From positions 10,108-74,107 of the forward strand of contig CALJVC010000035.1 of the NCBI GenBank assembly GCA_937974845.1: a stretch of 64,000 bases of DNA, read 5' to 3'. Position 1 is the first letter of the stretch, and the number at the start of each line of letters is the position of its first letter. The notes below the pieces were generated by a model. That model was not told the DNA's origin, did not search any database, and worked only from the letters and a program-made list of their open reading frames with translations. This DNA is from an uncultured Pseudogracilibacillus sp. Its GTDB lineage: Bacteria > Bacillota > Bacilli > Bacillales > Amphibacillaceae. Positions 1 through 8,295 of this stretch are shown piece after piece. The translations under genes were made by a program, and so were the position numbers.

Positions 1-449
1 GCTGCCTTCCCCGGTTTATTGGCAAAAAATAAGCCTAGCTCTTGGCCAATGGCCTGTTTTACATACCGGTTCCTTGTCATTTCAAATTGTTCCTGCAAAT
101 CTTTAACCGCCCGCTTCGTAAAGCCTTCGTTATACAAGGCGCGAAGATAGGGCTTAAGATCATTGCTTGCTTGCTTTCTTTTGTACGTCGGGCTATAGAG
201 ACGCTTGATATTTCTTCGTCCAAGAAGGTATGCGACACCGTTACGTAAAGACCTGATCACTTGTTGCGGTTGTAAACCTTGCAACAGTCGACTACGCTGA
301 TATGTTGCGAGACTACCTTCCATTTTTTCCAGCTTTTGCATAAGCTCTTCGGTTCTAGCCTCCACCTCGGCTAAGCTCTCACCTAGAGCTTCGTGCTTTT
401 CTTGTAGGGTCGACAATTGTTGGACATCCTTTGTATTTTCTTCTTTCAT
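1..449 (-). CDS. Partial coiled-coil protein of the envelope polysaccharide locus (C-terminus off the left edge)
   Basis: An ATG at 449 opens a frame that stays open for 149 codons to the window edge. It begins 4 bases after the stop of the glycosyltransferase at 454-2388, so it is the next gene of that operon. Residues about 8-45 are rich in E, Q, L and K in a heptad-like pattern and probably form a coiled coil. Residues about 95-145 (LRALYNEGF, KDLQEQFE, ELGLFFANK) resemble residues 55-110 of the upstream glycosyltransferase (IYSLGF, KELKNIL, EIALYYANL). I infer a glycosyltransferase or polymer-assembly protein sharing that helical N-terminal module, but the catalytic part is not in the window. 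The antisense frame at 42-248 is a shadow. Confidence 0.7.
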   Translation of the reverse strand, partial: MKEENTKDVQQLSTLQEKHEALGESLAEVEARTEELMQKLEKMEGSLATYQRSRLLQGLQPQQVIRSLRNGVAYLLGRRNIKRLYSPTYKRKQASNDLKPYLRALYNEGFTKRAVKDLQEQFEMTRNRYVKQAIGQELGLFFANKPGKA

Positions 450-453
450 CGCT

Positions 454-2388
454 TCACACCCAATCGTTCTTCGCTAATGGAAAGGGAAGCTTGCCCTGGT
501 ATTGGTCTAATAGTTGACGTCTAACTTCTTTATCTTTCGGGATAAACGTCGCTTCTACTTGAAATTTTTCTTTACAAGCCCGATCGAGCGCTTCTATATA
601 ATCGCGAGAAACTGGACGAACGAGCAAGAAAGAAACTTCCTGCGCCTGTATTTCTGGTATATAAATTTGTTCCTCTAATAACCCATTATAGTCGATAATA
701 AGAAGCTTTTCTGTGTTAATTTTTTCACCGTATACTAACATTTGGAGACCAGCTTCTGCCATGAGGTCTCGCACCGATGGGGCAAGATCGATAGACTTTT
801 CTAAATCATAGGAATACATTTGCACGATCCCGAGGCGTCGGTCAGCTTCTTCTTCAAGCCAATCTTGTAATAAACCCAAATGCGGAAAGTCCCCCTCTGC
901 TTCCCGGCGAAAATCGGTCGCAAGGACGTAATCGAAGGTCCGAAAGCCGTCTTCTTTCTCCTCCCTTTGGGGCCACATCGGTTCTGGTACCGGATATAAC
1001 CGCTTCTCTAAAGGGTAAGGATAATAGAAGGATTCTGCCTTGCTATAATAATGGGTAAAACTTTCGACGAATTCCTTCCTTGCTCCCATGAAAAAGCCAT
1101 TGTAACCAAAGGCTGAGCTCGTCGTTAAGGAAGCGACAGCTTGGCGTGGAAGCGACAGGGGAGCCGTGTCCAAGTCGACGAAGGCTTTCGGGCCGAACAC
1201 CTGAAGTAGACGACGTTTAAACTCACCGTCCGCTGCAAAGCGAACACTGTCCCAATAACCTAACTTTTCGAGGACTGGTTCCCGACGAAACATAATCGAT
1301 GACATATTCGGAAACATATAGCGTCCCGGTGTACCACGGCGGTAGAAAAAAAGCTCCTCGGTCAAGCGGGCGTGGCTTGACGTATTGGCAATCACTTCTG
1401 GATGATTAATTAAGTGTTGGGCTTGGGTAGCGAGCTTAGATTCATGGGACCAATCATCGGCATCATTCACCGTTACGAAGTCTCCTGTTGCTAAAGAAAG
1501 GCCGATGTTCCGAGCGACATAGGGTCCACTATTTTGTTCTGTCTGGGTGACAAGGACTCGATCATCCTGCTTTGCATAACTTTCTGCTATAGCTAGTGTA
1601 TCGTCGCTACTGCAATCATCGATAATAATGAGTTCTAAATTTTTCCACGTCTGCGATAAAATCGAATCGACCGCTGTCCGTAAACCTTCCCCGGCATTGT
1701 AGGCAGGTAAGAGGACGGAGACTTTGTGACGGTCTTCGATAGCTTCACTAGTCGAAGCCATTTGTAAAGTATCGTAGGTTGGTTCTTGCCCTTTAGCAAA
1801 GGTAACCGGCTCTAATCCCCTTTGCTTATATATTTTATTAATATATGGTATACGTTCCTCCGGCTCTTCCTCTAAATTAGCTAGGGCTAAATATAGGTCC
1901 GGATGGTCTTCTTTTTTCAGTTGGTTTTCGATGCAACGACGGGCCTCTTCCTTTTGGTCGAGTTTTCGTAAACATTCCGCTTCTACAATAGCTATCCGCC
2001 GTAACTGTTGGGAAGAAGTTTCTCCCTGTTTCGCCTGCTTGACGTAGGGTAGAGCTTCCTCTGCTCCGGACTCGGTTTCAAGGTTGGCATAGTATAGGGC
2101 GATTTCCCAAGCAACTAGCCGTTTAAAATAGGCATCATCGCTAGTTTTTAATATGTTTTTCAGCTCTTTTAATCCTTGCTGGTGAAAACCAAGGGAATAA
2201 ATATTGTCTTTAATTGTTTTAACATAGGCTTTTTGCCTGCGCCGCTTCCCATACTGGATCCATTGACGGAGACGATCCTTCTGCTCTTCTGTAAATACAT
2301 TACTTATTCGTCGTTTCCGCTCTTCGGTGATGACAGTATCTAGGAGCCAATCGATGGTACGGCCGATCAAACGTTTGAATACTTCCAT
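454..2388 (-). CDS. Glycosyltransferase family 2 protein with N-terminal helical repeat domain
   Basis: The 644-residue protein has two parts. Residues about 40-210 are helix-rich and TPR-like, with repeated patterns such as EEALPYVKQAK and ARRCIENQLKK. A GT-A family 2 domain follows at about 222-340, showing VSVLLPAYNAGEGL, IIIDDCSSDDT and the nucleotide-sugar motif NDADDW. About 300 further residues have no motif I recognise. It should transfer a sugar from a nucleotide sugar to a wall polymer on the cytoplasmic face. The ATG is preceded by AGGCGGTG at good spacing. It lies directly downstream of the tandem ATPase gene and shares its helical domain with the next gene. The acceptor and donor sugars cannot be read from sequence. 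Confidence 0.85.
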   Translation of the reverse strand: MEVFKRLIGRTIDWLLDTVITEERKRRISNVFTEEQKDRLRQWIQYGKRRRQKAYVKTIKDNIYSLGFHQQGLKELKNILKTSDDAYFKRLVAWEIALYYANLETESGAEEALPYVKQAKQGETSSQQLRRIAIVEAECLRKLDQKEEARRCIENQLKKEDHPDLYLALANLEEEPEERIPYINKIYKQRGLEPVTFAKGQEPTYDTLQMASTSEAIEDRHKVSVLLPAYNAGEGLRTAVDSILSQTWKNLELIIIDDCSSDDTLAIAESYAKQDDRVLVTQTEQNSGPYVARNIGLSLATGDFVTVNDADDWSHESKLATQAQHLINHPEVIANTSSHARLTEELFFYRRGTPGRYMFPNMSSIMFRREPVLEKLGYWDSVRFAADGEFKRRLLQVFGPKAFVDLDTAPLSLPRQAVASLTTSSAFGYNGFFMGARKEFVESFTHYYSKAESFYYPYPLEKRLYPVPEPMWPQREEKEDGFRTFDYVLATDFRREAEGDFPHLGLLQDWLEEEADRRLGIVQMYSYDLEKSIDLAPSVRDLMAEAGLQMLVYGEKINTEKLLIIDYNGLLEEQIYIPEIQAQEVSFLLVRPVSRDYIEALDRACKEKFQVEATFIPKDKEVRRQLLDQYQGKLPFPLAKNDWV

Positions 2389-2446
2389 CTAACTTATTCA
2401 CCGCCTAGTTTACTTTGACAGACGAACAATACGCCTTATATATCTT

Positions 2447-3988
2447 CTACTTACTCTTGCTAGTTTTTCGCTTCTTATTCCCCTGCATGACAGCCCGGTA
2501 TTCCTTCATCACTTCTTCAGCATCACCATCTGCTCGAATCTTTCCCTTTTCTAGCCAGATGGCCCGGGTACAAACCTTTTCAACAAAGCTCATACTATGA
2601 GTGACGATAACGACAGCCTTCGCCTGCTCCATCATCTCTTGAATCCGTTCGCTCGCCTTCTGTCGGAAGGCAAGATCCCCTGTCGATAGGGCTTCATCAA
2701 TGATGAAGATATCCGGCTGTAAAATCGCCGCAATGCTAAAGCCGAGACGGGAACGCATCCCGCTCGAGTAGGATTTTACTGGTTTATCAATAGCATGGCC
2801 AATGCCAGAAAACTCAACAATTTCATCATACTTCTCTTCAACGACCCGCTTCGGTATGCCAAGGAGCATGGCGTTGAGAAAGATGTTGTCCGTTCCGGTT
2901 AATTGGGGGTTGAAACCCGTTCCGTAGCCTAAAAGGGAGGAGGTTTCGCCATGAATCTTAATCGAACCTTTATCAGGCTTCAATATCTGGGTCATGACTT
3001 TACATAAAGTACTTTTTCCCGCCCCGTTATGGCCGACGATACCGACGATTTCTCCTTCGTTAATCGTGAAATTCAACCCGTCTAAAGCCCAGAACTTCCC
3101 GCTGCTTAAATCGAAGGAAATTCCAAGGTTTTTCGCCTCGATTACAGGCCGGTCTTTAACGACGGTTTTTGTCTTTTTTAAGTCGAGGCTTCGTTTCCTT
3201 TTAGGTGGTCGAGGCACGCTTGCCCGGTAGTTTTTAATGACGGTTTTCGGGTCTCCGGTCTCGACGACCTTTCCCTTATGTAACCAAATAAGACGGTCGC
3301 AATGTCTCTGGGCATACCGGAGACTATGGGTTACGATGATCACGAGCTTAGCATTTTTAACAAGCTCCTTCATCTTTTCCGCCGCCTTCCGACTAAAGCG
3401 CGCATCACCAGTATTTAAAGCCTCGTCAAGGATGAGTATTTCCGGTTGTAAATGGGAGGCGACGCTAAAGCCAAGACGGGCCCGCATCCCACTCGAATAA
3501 TACTTCATCGGCTGGTCAATAAAGTCTCCTAAGTCGGAGAATTCATGGATAGCATCGAAATATTCATCGATTAATTCCTTATCGATGCCTAGCATCATCC
3601 CGTTTAAGTAAACATTGTCCCTTCCGGTTAGCTCTTTATTAAATCCCATTCCAAAGGAGAAAAGAGCCGTTACCTTTCCATCGACATGCAGGTAACCTTT
3701 ATCATGTTTTAAAATACCGGCAATGACTTTACTGAGCGTTGTCTTCCCCGCTCCATTCGAACCGATAATGCCAAGGATTTCTCCCTTATGACCTTTAAAG
3801 GATATATCCTTCAAGGGCCAAATTTTCCTCGGTTGTTTTTTTCTTTCTTTTTTTGACTTCAAACTGAACAGATTGATCAAACGGGATTTGTAGTCGTCCT
3901 GGCTCATCCGGGTATCAAAGTACACGCCGACCTCCTCAGCAACGACTACATCTTCCCTTTCGACAACTTCTGTACGTGTATTTTCCAT
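2447..3988 (-). CDS. Polysaccharide/teichoic acid ABC exporter ATPase, two nucleotide-binding domains fused in tandem
   Basis: The 513 residues contain two complete ABC ATPase domains of the TagH/Wzt type. Domain 1 has Walker A GSNGAGKT at 76-83, signature YSSGM at 164-168, Walker B ILILDE at 184-189 and switch His221. Domain 2 has GHNGAGKS at 319-326, YSSGM at 407-411, FIIDE at 428-432 and His464. A basic linker (about 257-280) joins them. Both look catalytically intact. In ABC-2 polymer exporters this subunit is normally one domain acting as a homodimer; B. subtilis TagH has one such domain plus an extracytoplasmic tail, which is absent here. The partner membrane subunit is the next gene upstream (4070-4846). 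It probably powers export of an undecaprenyl-linked wall polymer. Confidence 0.92.
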   Translation of the reverse strand: MENTRTEVVEREDVVVAEEVGVYFDTRMSQDDYKSRLINLFSLKSKKERKKQPRKIWPLKDISFKGHKGEILGIIGSNGAGKTTLSKVIAGILKHDKGYLHVDGKVTALFSFGMGFNKELTGRDNVYLNGMMLGIDKELIDEYFDAIHEFSDLGDFIDQPMKYYSSGMRARLGFSVASHLQPEILILDEALNTGDARFSRKAAEKMKELVKNAKLVIIVTHSLRYAQRHCDRLIWLHKGKVVETGDPKTVIKNYRASVPRPPKRKRSLDLKKTKTVVKDRPVIEAKNLGISFDLSSGKFWALDGLNFTINEGEIVGIVGHNGAGKSTLCKVMTQILKPDKGSIKIHGETSSLLGYGTGFNPQLTGTDNIFLNAMLLGIPKRVVEEKYDEIVEFSGIGHAIDKPVKSYSSGMRSRLGFSIAAILQPDIFIIDEALSTGDLAFRQKASERIQEMMEQAKAVVIVTHSMSFVEKVCTRAIWLEKGKIRADGDAEEVMKEYRAVMQGNKKRKTSKSK

Positions 3989-4069
3989 AGATTTAAAACC
4001 CTCTTTGTTTTTTATCCTTACGAGTTGACTTTTATGAGCAACAAACCTTCCTATACTTGTCTGTACGGT

Positions 4070-4846
4070 CTATAGAGCTTTAATAATTTTATGTTCATTT
4101 TTACTGTAATGATAGACCATATAAATAATGACAAGGATCGAAATAATCGCAATGATCGTTAAGCCTACAAAGTTAGGCAGTTGATGATACATTAATACAT
4201 CTCGATAAGCATTAACTAAAATAGCAATCGGGTTATAATCCACAGCCCAGCTGTACTCCGGTGGTAAACGTCCCCCTTCCCAAATAATCGGGGAGGCATA
4301 GAAAAAGATCCGAATAACATGACTTAACATGTTATCAATATCCCGGACAAAAACAGTAATATAACCGAGTACAGCACCAATAGCTAGTAAGAATAGTAAA
4401 GTAATTAAAATAATCAATGGTAAATAAACGATATGCCAGGTCGGTACAACTCCGAAAAAGATGAAAAAGATCGCTATCACTATCAGGCCGAATAAAAAGT
4501 TGACCAATTGCGAAATAGTAAAGGATAGCGGAAAAATCATTTTCGGTAGTGCAATCTGGTTAATAATCGAACTGTAACGCAAAATAGCATTCGCAGAAGC
4601 ATTGATTGACGAACTAATCCAACGCCACACAATTAAACCAATGACTAAAAATACCGGATAGTCGGGGCCACCTCGATCGAGAATGATAACGACTAAAAAG
4701 TAATAGACTGCAATGTTTAATAGTGGATCGAGAAGCCACCAAAAATAACCTAAGTAACTATTTCGATGTTCTGCCTTTAAGCCGGACTTCACCAAATATA
4801 AAATTAAGTCCGTTCGCTTTCTTACTTCTTCGATATACGCTCTCAC
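4070..4846 (-). CDS. Polysaccharide/teichoic acid ABC exporter permease, TagG-like
   Basis: About 258 residues with roughly six membrane segments, for example NIAVYYFLVVIILD, LVNFLFGLIVIAIFFIFFG and LIILITLLFLLAIGAVL. The segment YASPIIWEGG followed by YNPIAILVNAYRDVLMY is typical of the ABC-2 TagG/Wzm family. It forms the membrane channel for lipid-linked polymer and would pair with the tandem ATPase encoded just downstream. I place the start at the GTG at 4846, eleven bases after AGGCGG. The GTG at 4858 is in frame but abuts that sequence. The protein is slightly shorter than B. subtilis TagG. Substrate identity is unknown. Confidence 0.88.
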   Translation of the reverse strand: MRAYIEEVRKRTDLILYLVKSGLKAEHRNSYLGYFWWLLDPLLNIAVYYFLVVIILDRGGPDYPVFLVIGLIVWRWISSSINASANAILRYSSIINQIALPKMIFPLSFTISQLVNFLFGLIVIAIFFIFFGVVPTWHIVYLPLIILITLLFLLAIGAVLGYITVFVRDIDNMLSHVIRIFFYASPIIWEGGRLPPEYSWAVDYNPIAILVNAYRDVLMYHQLPNFVGLTIIAIISILVIIYMVYHYSKNEHKIIKAL

Positions 4847-4884
4847 GTTTTTATACACCGCCTAAAAAATTTACGATTGTTAGC

Positions 4885-5661
4885 TTATTGTTTAAAACGA
4901 TACTCTAATAGCTTAGCAACAGAAATCGTAGCATAGTTCGTAAAGTACCATAAACTTTTCCACAATGGTTGGTCTTCGATTTCATAATAAAGTTGCCAGT
5001 TTTGGCGCGCGGCTTTAACCTTATTGCTCGAGATAGAATTCTCGACGAGGCGATAGCGAGCCAACACTTCCGGTAAGCCATAGGCGATAAAGCCTTGGCG
5101 AGTAAGCGACAACCAGAAGGCATAGTCCTGCCTTGTACGAATCTCTAGCATACGTTGTTCGCCTATCTTCGAACGGTCTAAGACTACCGTTAGGCAACCG
5201 ATGACGCAATGCTTCATTAAATCCTCATAATGCACGGTTGCCGGTGCTTCGGTCACACCCTTCGATTCCTGCCCATCTTCACTTATTCTTTCATACTTCG
5301 TAAAGGTAAAGGCTAAGCCATTATCGAGCATAAAGGGAATTTGGCGTGACAACTTTTCCGGTAACCAAAGGTCGTCACTATCTAAAAAAGCAATAAAACG
5401 ACCCTTTGCTTCATCCATCGCCCTATTACGGGCAACGCCAGCGCCACTATTTTTCTCCAGTTGAAACAGTTTAATTCGGTCGTCCTTTTCCATATACGCT
5501 TGTACTATTTCTACGGTACGATCGGTCGAACAATCGTCGACGATGATCATCTCCCAATTCGTATAGGTCTGGGCAAGGACCGACTCGATCGTCTCACCAA
5601 TGAATCGTTCTGCATTATATGCCGGTGTAATCACAGACACTAAAGGTTGTTCTTGATTCAT
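4885..5661 (-). CDS. Glycosyltransferase family 2 protein
   Basis: A 258-residue GT-A fold family 2 enzyme. The N-terminal nucleotide-sugar domain shows VSVITPAYNAERFI, IIVDDCSTDRT and RNRAMDEAKGRFIAFLDSDDLW, the last carrying the DxD-type metal site near residue 95. A helical acceptor-binding region follows (TRQDYAFWLSLTRQG). It is probably cytoplasmic and membrane-associated and adds a sugar to a growing wall polysaccharide. It lies 21 bases from the GT4 gene upstream, with the exporter permease about 40 bases downstream, so all are likely co-transcribed. Family assignment is firm; sugar and linkage are not known. Confidence 0.88.
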   Translation of the reverse strand: MNQEQPLVSVITPAYNAERFIGETIESVLAQTYTNWEMIIVDDCSTDRTVEIVQAYMEKDDRIKLFQLEKNSGAGVARNRAMDEAKGRFIAFLDSDDLWLPEKLSRQIPFMLDNGLAFTFTKYERISEDGQESKGVTEAPATVHYEDLMKHCVIGCLTVVLDRSKIGEQRMLEIRTRQDYAFWLSLTRQGFIAYGLPEVLARYRLVENSISSNKVKAARQNWQLYYEIEDQPLWKSLWYFTNYATISVAKLLEYRFKQ

Positions 5662-5681
5662 GTTCTACATCCTTTTTGTAC

Positions 5682-6824
5682 CTACTTGTCTTCTTTTATT
5701 TTCTGTATCAATTCATTATACCAAAGGATTAACTTGCTTTCTTCTCGTTTCCAATTCAATTCTTGTAAGACGGCTTGGCGACCATTCTCTCCTAATTCCC
5801 TCGCATATTCTGGATTCTGACGGAGGCGAGTAATTGCTTCCTTAATGGCCTCATCGTCGAAAGGGTCGACGGCAATCCCGCACCGATACTTATCAACGAA
5901 GGCCTTCCAGGTTGGAAAGTTTGAACAGATAATCGGTAACCCTGCATTCATATATTCAAAGAATTTCGTCAGTTCCTTTTTCATATAATGGTCGGTCGGT
6001 GGGAAAAGTGCAATACCTGCCAGCCAGTTCTCTTCTATATAGTAGTCTTCGATTCTTTCTTTTAAGACGAATTGATCAATTCCTTCAAAATGTAAATGTT
6101 CTTTTTCCTCCCCGGCAATCGACTGCATCCGCCGGGCCAGGGCACCGTCGCACTTCCCGACAAATTGCACAGTCATTCCGGGAAGGAGCTTCGGTATTTT
6201 GGCATGGATTAAGGCCCCACGTTCTTCCGTGACATTTCCTGTGTACAGGAGTTTGTCTACTAGGGGCTTTGTCGTACGGTCGATATCGGTAAAACGATCG
6301 TTCAACAAAGGATAGTTTAAAATCGTTTTACCTTGGGGATAAAACGCTTGATAATACTTTTCTGCCAAACTGATATCCATCTTCCGAGTAACGATTTTTT
6401 CTATAAACCGATACAGCTTAGAAAATAAGAGGCGTATCGGTTTCGGTAAATATTCTTTCTGGAGCATGCTCGTCACATAATCTTCATGCACGTCATAAAC
6501 GACCCGGTTATGTTTGTTTTTTAAAAGACTGGCGACAAACATAAGCTCTGGATCATGAAAAACATATATGTCCGCCTTAAGTCTTTTCGCCTTTCGGTAG
6601 GCATCCCAACTGCCAAATAACATCCGGCGAAAACGGTTGGAATAGGTCTTTACTTTAATATGGGTCACTCCATCCGTCTCCTTCAGGGCGGGGGAGGCCT
6701 CTTGGGCAATAAAATATGTATCGAAACCTGCCTTCGCTAAGGAAAGGCATTGTTTGTAATAAATTCTCGGGTCATGCGGATTATGGACGGTGGTGATATG
6801 CACTACTTTCGCTTGATCCTTCAT
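5682..6824 (-). CDS. Glycosyltransferase family 4-like protein
   Basis: The 380-residue protein has a two-domain GT-B layout. The N-terminal half contains VVHITTVHNPHDPRIYYKQC and YVFHDPELMFVA. The C-terminal half contains LLYTGNVTEERG, FPPTDHYMKKELTKFFEYMNAGLPII and the activated-sugar site region. The motif KFFEYMNAGLPII corresponds to the E-x7-E-like region of GT4 enzymes, where the first Glu is replaced by Lys-Thr-Lys-Phe-Phe-Glu context. It is a probable cytoplasmic sugar transferase of the wall-polymer operon. It lies between two other glycosyltransferases with short gaps (21 and 30 bases). The substrate is not predictable here. Confidence 0.85.
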   Translation of the reverse strand: MKDQAKVVHITTVHNPHDPRIYYKQCLSLAKAGFDTYFIAQEASPALKETDGVTHIKVKTYSNRFRRMLFGSWDAYRKAKRLKADIYVFHDPELMFVASLLKNKHNRVVYDVHEDYVTSMLQKEYLPKPIRLLFSKLYRFIEKIVTRKMDISLAEKYYQAFYPQGKTILNYPLLNDRFTDIDRTTKPLVDKLLYTGNVTEERGALIHAKIPKLLPGMTVQFVGKCDGALARRMQSIAGEEKEHLHFEGIDQFVLKERIEDYYIEENWLAGIALFPPTDHYMKKELTKFFEYMNAGLPIICSNFPTWKAFVDKYRCGIAVDPFDDEAIKEAITRLRQNPEYARELGENGRQAVLQELNWKREESKLILWYNELIQKIKEDK

Positions 6825-6854
6825 GCTTCACGATTCCTTTTCATCATTATAATA

Positions 6855-7970
6855 CTAGGATTGGCCTTCCAAAATAGAGATAAACATGGTTTCATAATGA
6901 GCGACGATTCTTTGGGCGCTAAAATCCTGGGCCCGTTCCTTACCTTTAGCAACGATCGCTTCCCGTTCGGTCTCAGACAGGTCGAGGGCCTGGCATAAAC
7001 CTTCCGCTAAGGCCTTATCATCGCCAACGTCAACGAGTATCCCGTAACGTTCATCACCTAAAATTTCTTCTGCCCCGGGATTGCAACGGGTCGATACGAT
7101 CGGTAGGCCGACGGCTAAAGCCTCGACAAGTACGTGGCCGAAACCTTCCGAAAGGGACGTAAGGGTAAATACTTCCGCCTGCTTCATGTAGGCGTAAGGG
7201 TTTTGTTGAAAACCTAAAAAGGATACGTCCTCTTCAATGCCTAATTCCTGGGCCAATTCTTGTAAAGACTGGGCTAATTCCCCCTCGCCTAATAAGACAA
7301 GGTGGGCACGATAATCCTTAGGAATTCGAGCAAAGGCCCGTAATAAAGTCGCATGGTCCTTCTCCGGCACGAGACGACCGGCCGTAAGAATGATTCGCTT
7401 TCCCTGGTTAAAGGGAGGTGCAAGCTCGACCTCCCTCTTACTTTCCGCTTCGATATGGGCAAGGTCGACCGGATTATAAATGACTTCTATTTTATCTTCC
7501 CTTACGTGGTAACGTTTCGTTAAATTATCTTTAACCCCTTCCGATAGGGCGACGACCCGATCGGCAAAACGATACAAGAAGCCATAGCCCTTTAGCTTAA
7601 GATTTTCCCGAAAATGACCACCTAGATAGGCCGCCTCCCGAACGACAAGCTTCGTCTTCGTTCCGGATAGTAACTTGGCCAAGATGGCAACGGTATTATA
7701 GTTCGGGACGGTACTAAAGAGAAGGTCAGGGGTCTCCTGCCGAAGTAACTGAGCTAAGGGAAGAATCGCCTGTCTCAAGCGTTTGACCGGCAACTTAATA
7801 AAGGTCACATCCTCCTTGACATAGCGTTCATAAGGATAGGTGAAATCTAAGGTTACTAAAATTGGTTCAAAACGTTTCCGGTCTAGATGGTTTATAATAT
7901 TTAATAAAGTACGGGCAGCGCCCCCTCCACCTAGTCGGTAAATAAAGAACATGATCCTTTTTCGTTCCAC
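6855..7970 (-). CDS. Glycosyltransferase family 4 protein
   Basis: A GT-B family 4 enzyme. The N-terminal motif FFIYRLGGGGAARTLLNII begins right after the start; the C-terminal domain has GRLVPEKDHATLLRAF, VSFLGFQQNPYAYM and the donor-site motif SLSEGFGHVLVEALAVGLPIVS with both conserved Glu residues. I choose the GTG at 7970, because AGAAGG lies eight bases upstream. The frame continues to a TTG at 8030, but that start has no good ribosome site and sits on a probable -10 box. The result is 371 residues. It is the first gene of the leftward glycosyltransferase-exporter operon. Donor sugar unknown. Confidence 0.88.
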   Translation of the reverse strand: MERKRIMFFIYRLGGGGAARTLLNIINHLDRKRFEPILVTLDFTYPYERYVKEDVTFIKLPVKRLRQAILPLAQLLRQETPDLLFSTVPNYNTVAILAKLLSGTKTKLVVREAAYLGGHFRENLKLKGYGFLYRFADRVVALSEGVKDNLTKRYHVREDKIEVIYNPVDLAHIEAESKREVELAPPFNQGKRIILTAGRLVPEKDHATLLRAFARIPKDYRAHLVLLGEGELAQSLQELAQELGIEEDVSFLGFQQNPYAYMKQAEVFTLTSLSEGFGHVLVEALAVGLPIVSTRCNPGAEEILGDERYGILVDVGDDKALAEGLCQALDLSETEREAIVAKGKERAQDFSAQRIVAHYETMFISILEGQS

Positions 7971-8030
7971 GTCACTTACCTTCTCTCTTCGAGTTACTTC
8001 GTCGCTCTGTATAGCTTTTATCCCTATCAA

Positions 8031-8059
8031 ATTATATCATAGCCCTCATAATATTGAAA
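8031..8059 (-). promoter_or_regulatory. Candidate sigma-A promoter of the glycosyltransferase operon
   Basis: On the minus strand a perfect TATAAT lies at 8031-8036, with a weak -35 (TTTCAA, 8054-8059) 17 bases upstream. It precedes the ribosome site of the gene starting at 7970 by about 50 bases. The -35 is poor, so the call rests on the -10 and the position. Confidence 0.35.
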
Positions 8060-8295
8060 TGAACTGATAAATAAAAGGGCCGCCTGGCTCCTAATGAAAA
8101 ATCCTCTTCTACCAACGGTTTCCAAAGATCTAGCCCCTTAATTTTCGCTTCCTCGGTCTACATGTCACACAATTTTACGAATTTAATTTTATAGTATAAT
8201 CTTTTCATGTCTTTGGATTATGTAGTAAGATATGTATATATCGAAGAAGAACGTTTAGGATAATAACTAATGGAAGTAGAAAGCAGGTTGCAAAA

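Noticed and set aside
42..248. Plus-strand reading frame of 68 codons at the left edge
   Set aside because: It lies antisense to the partial coiled-coil gene, which has a start in operon context; no ribosome site or recognisable domain.
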